The position numbers and the translations under genes are program-made. A DNA stretch of 64,000 bases from Serpentinimonas maccroryi (lineage in GTDB: Bacteria > Pseudomonadota > Gammaproteobacteria > Burkholderiales > Burkholderiaceae_C). Location: positions 2,480,001-2,544,000 of the forward strand of contig NZ_AP014569.1 in NCBI RefSeq assembly GCF_000828915.1, given 5' to 3'. Under the pieces are notes generated by a model that made no database searches, was not told the origin of the DNA, and saw only the letters and a program-made list of their open reading frames with translations. Of this stretch, positions 63,103-64,000 are shown piece after piece. Every line of letters starts with the position of its first letter. Positions within the stretch are counted from its first letter, which is position 1.

Positions 63103-63987
63103 ATGTCTGAACGCCACCCCATCATCGCCATCACCGGTTCATCGGGTGCCGGCACCTCGACCGTCACGCGCACCTTTCAGAACATTTTTAGGCGCGAGGG
63201 CGTCAAGGCCGCCGTGATCGAAGGCGACAGCTTCCACCGCTTTGAGCGTAAGGCCATGAAGCAGCGCATGGCCGAGGAGGAGGCCGGCGGCAACCGGCAC
63301 TTCAGCCACTTTGGCGCCGAGGGCAATATGTTCGAGCAGCTCGAGGCGCTGTTTCGCGATTACGCGGCCAGCGGTCAAGGCAAAAGCCGCCTGTACCTGC
63401 ACAACGAGCTCGAGGCCGCGCCCTACGGACTAGAGCCCGGCACCTTTACCCCGTGGACCGACTTGCCCGCCGGCACCGATTTGCTGTTCTACGAGGGCCT
63501 GCACGGCGCCGTCAAGACCGAGACCGTGGATGTGGCGCGCTACCCCGATTTGCTCATCGGCGTGGTGCCGACCATCAACCTCGAGTGGATTCAGAAGCTG
63601 ATCCGCGACAAAACCCAGCGCGGCTACAGCCAAGAGGCGGTGGTGGACACGATTTTGCGCCGCATGCCCGACTACGTGAACTACATCGTGCCGCAGTTTG
63701 GCCTCACGCACGTCAACTTCCAGCGCGTGCCGGTGGTGGACACCTCGAACCCGTTCATCACGCGCGACATCCCCACCGCCGACGAAAGCGTGTGCGTGGT
63801 GCGTTTTGCCCAGCCCAAGGGCATCGATTTCCAGTATTTGCTGAGTATGATCAACGGGTCGTGGATGAGCCGCGCCAACACCATCGTGGTGCCCGGGGGC
63901 AAGATGGAACTGACGATGCAGCTCATCTTCACGCCCTTCATCTGGCGCATGATGGAGCGCAAAAAGCGTGCGCTCGGTCTGGCCTGA
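63103..63987 (+). CDS. prk: Phosphoribulokinase, bacterial class I
   Basis: 294 residues. Walker A is GSSGAGTSTVTRTF, and VIEGDSFHRFER, FYEGLHGAVKTE and NLEWIQKLIRDK follow. The short octameric-type enzyme of autotrophic Proteobacteria; it makes RuBP, the RuBisCO substrate. AGGAG before the ATG at about 8 bases. The operon probably continues beyond the window end with transketolase and other cbb genes. Confidence 0.97.
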   Translation: MSERHPIIAITGSSGAGTSTVTRTFQNIFRREGVKAAVIEGDSFHRFERKAMKQRMAEEEAGGNRHFSHFGAEGNMFEQLEALFRDYAASGQGKSRLYLHNELEAAPYGLEPGTFTPWTDLPAGTDLLFYEGLHGAVKTETVDVARYPDLLIGVVPTINLEWIQKLIRDKTQRGYSQEAVVDTILRRMPDYVNYIVPQFGLTHVNFQRVPVVDTSNPFITRDIPTADESVCVVRFAQPKGIDFQYLLSMINGSWMSRANTIVVPGGKMELTMQLIFTPFIWRMMERKKRALGLA

Positions 63988-64000
63988 AACTGATTCCGAC

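Overview
The window is GC-rich, densely coded and reads as the chromosome of a betaproteobacterium of the order Burkholderiales, most likely Comamonadaceae. This rests on the style of the housekeeping proteins, the dapB-bamE/fur and hprK-ptsN-hpf arrangements, Bug-type solute receptors and HoxABCJ. The lifestyle it suggests is a hydrogen-oxidising chemolithoautotroph that fixes CO2 in alpha-carboxysomes. The genus (for example something near Serpentinimonas or Hydrogenophaga) is a guess. No rRNA, tRNA or CRISPR array was seen.

Layout. 1-2.6 kb: 3' part of glnE, then a pterin carbinolamine dehydratase. 2.6-11.2 kb: a minus-strand operon of a LivKHMGF-type ABC transporter, an aldehyde dehydrogenase and a Bug receptor, with a divergent AraC regulator; probably uptake and oxidation of an aromatic compound. 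11.2-26.8 kb: holA, lptE and leuS, usually neighbours, are pushed apart by about 11 kb. That block holds a CHASE2 adenylate cyclase, three zinc-ribbon envelope genes (the middle one cut by an IS1380-type element), a TolC-OmpA fusion, a FecR protein and a class II cAMP phosphodiesterase. 26.8-36.3 kb: dapB, bamE, fur, a qorB/HxlR pair, hprK, ptsN, hpf, corA, mtnN and fadD. 36.3-38.0 kb: an XRE-ImmA/IrrE protein with the remains of its HigB-like toxin. 38.0-44.2 kb: ssb, then hoxA-hoxB-hoxC-hoxJ, a complete hydrogen-sensing system.

44.5-57.4 kb (minus strand): a nearly gapless alpha-carboxysome operon, cbbL-cbbS-csoS2-csoSCA-csoS4A-csoS4B-csoS1-csoS1-acRAF-mcdA-mcdB-cbbQ-cbbO-csoS1D, ending in an unexpected trypsin-like serine protease gene 4 bases after csoS1D. 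57.6-64 kb: cbbR, pyruvate kinase, a second cbbR-like regulator, and cbbY-fbp-prk. CbbR-type boxes lie upstream of both regulators, in the two divergent promoter regions that would drive the carboxysome operon and the cbbY-fbp-prk operon. Together the right half encodes hydrogen sensing, RuBisCO with its shell, activase, assembly factor and positioning system, and the start of the Calvin cycle regeneration genes.

The most unusual points are the protease at the end of the carboxysome operon; an IS insertion whose removal restores an intact reading frame exactly; an in-frame palindromic insertion in leuS; the split leuS-lptE/holA locus carrying a cAMP module; and a toxin gene broken by a small deletion beside an intact antitoxin.
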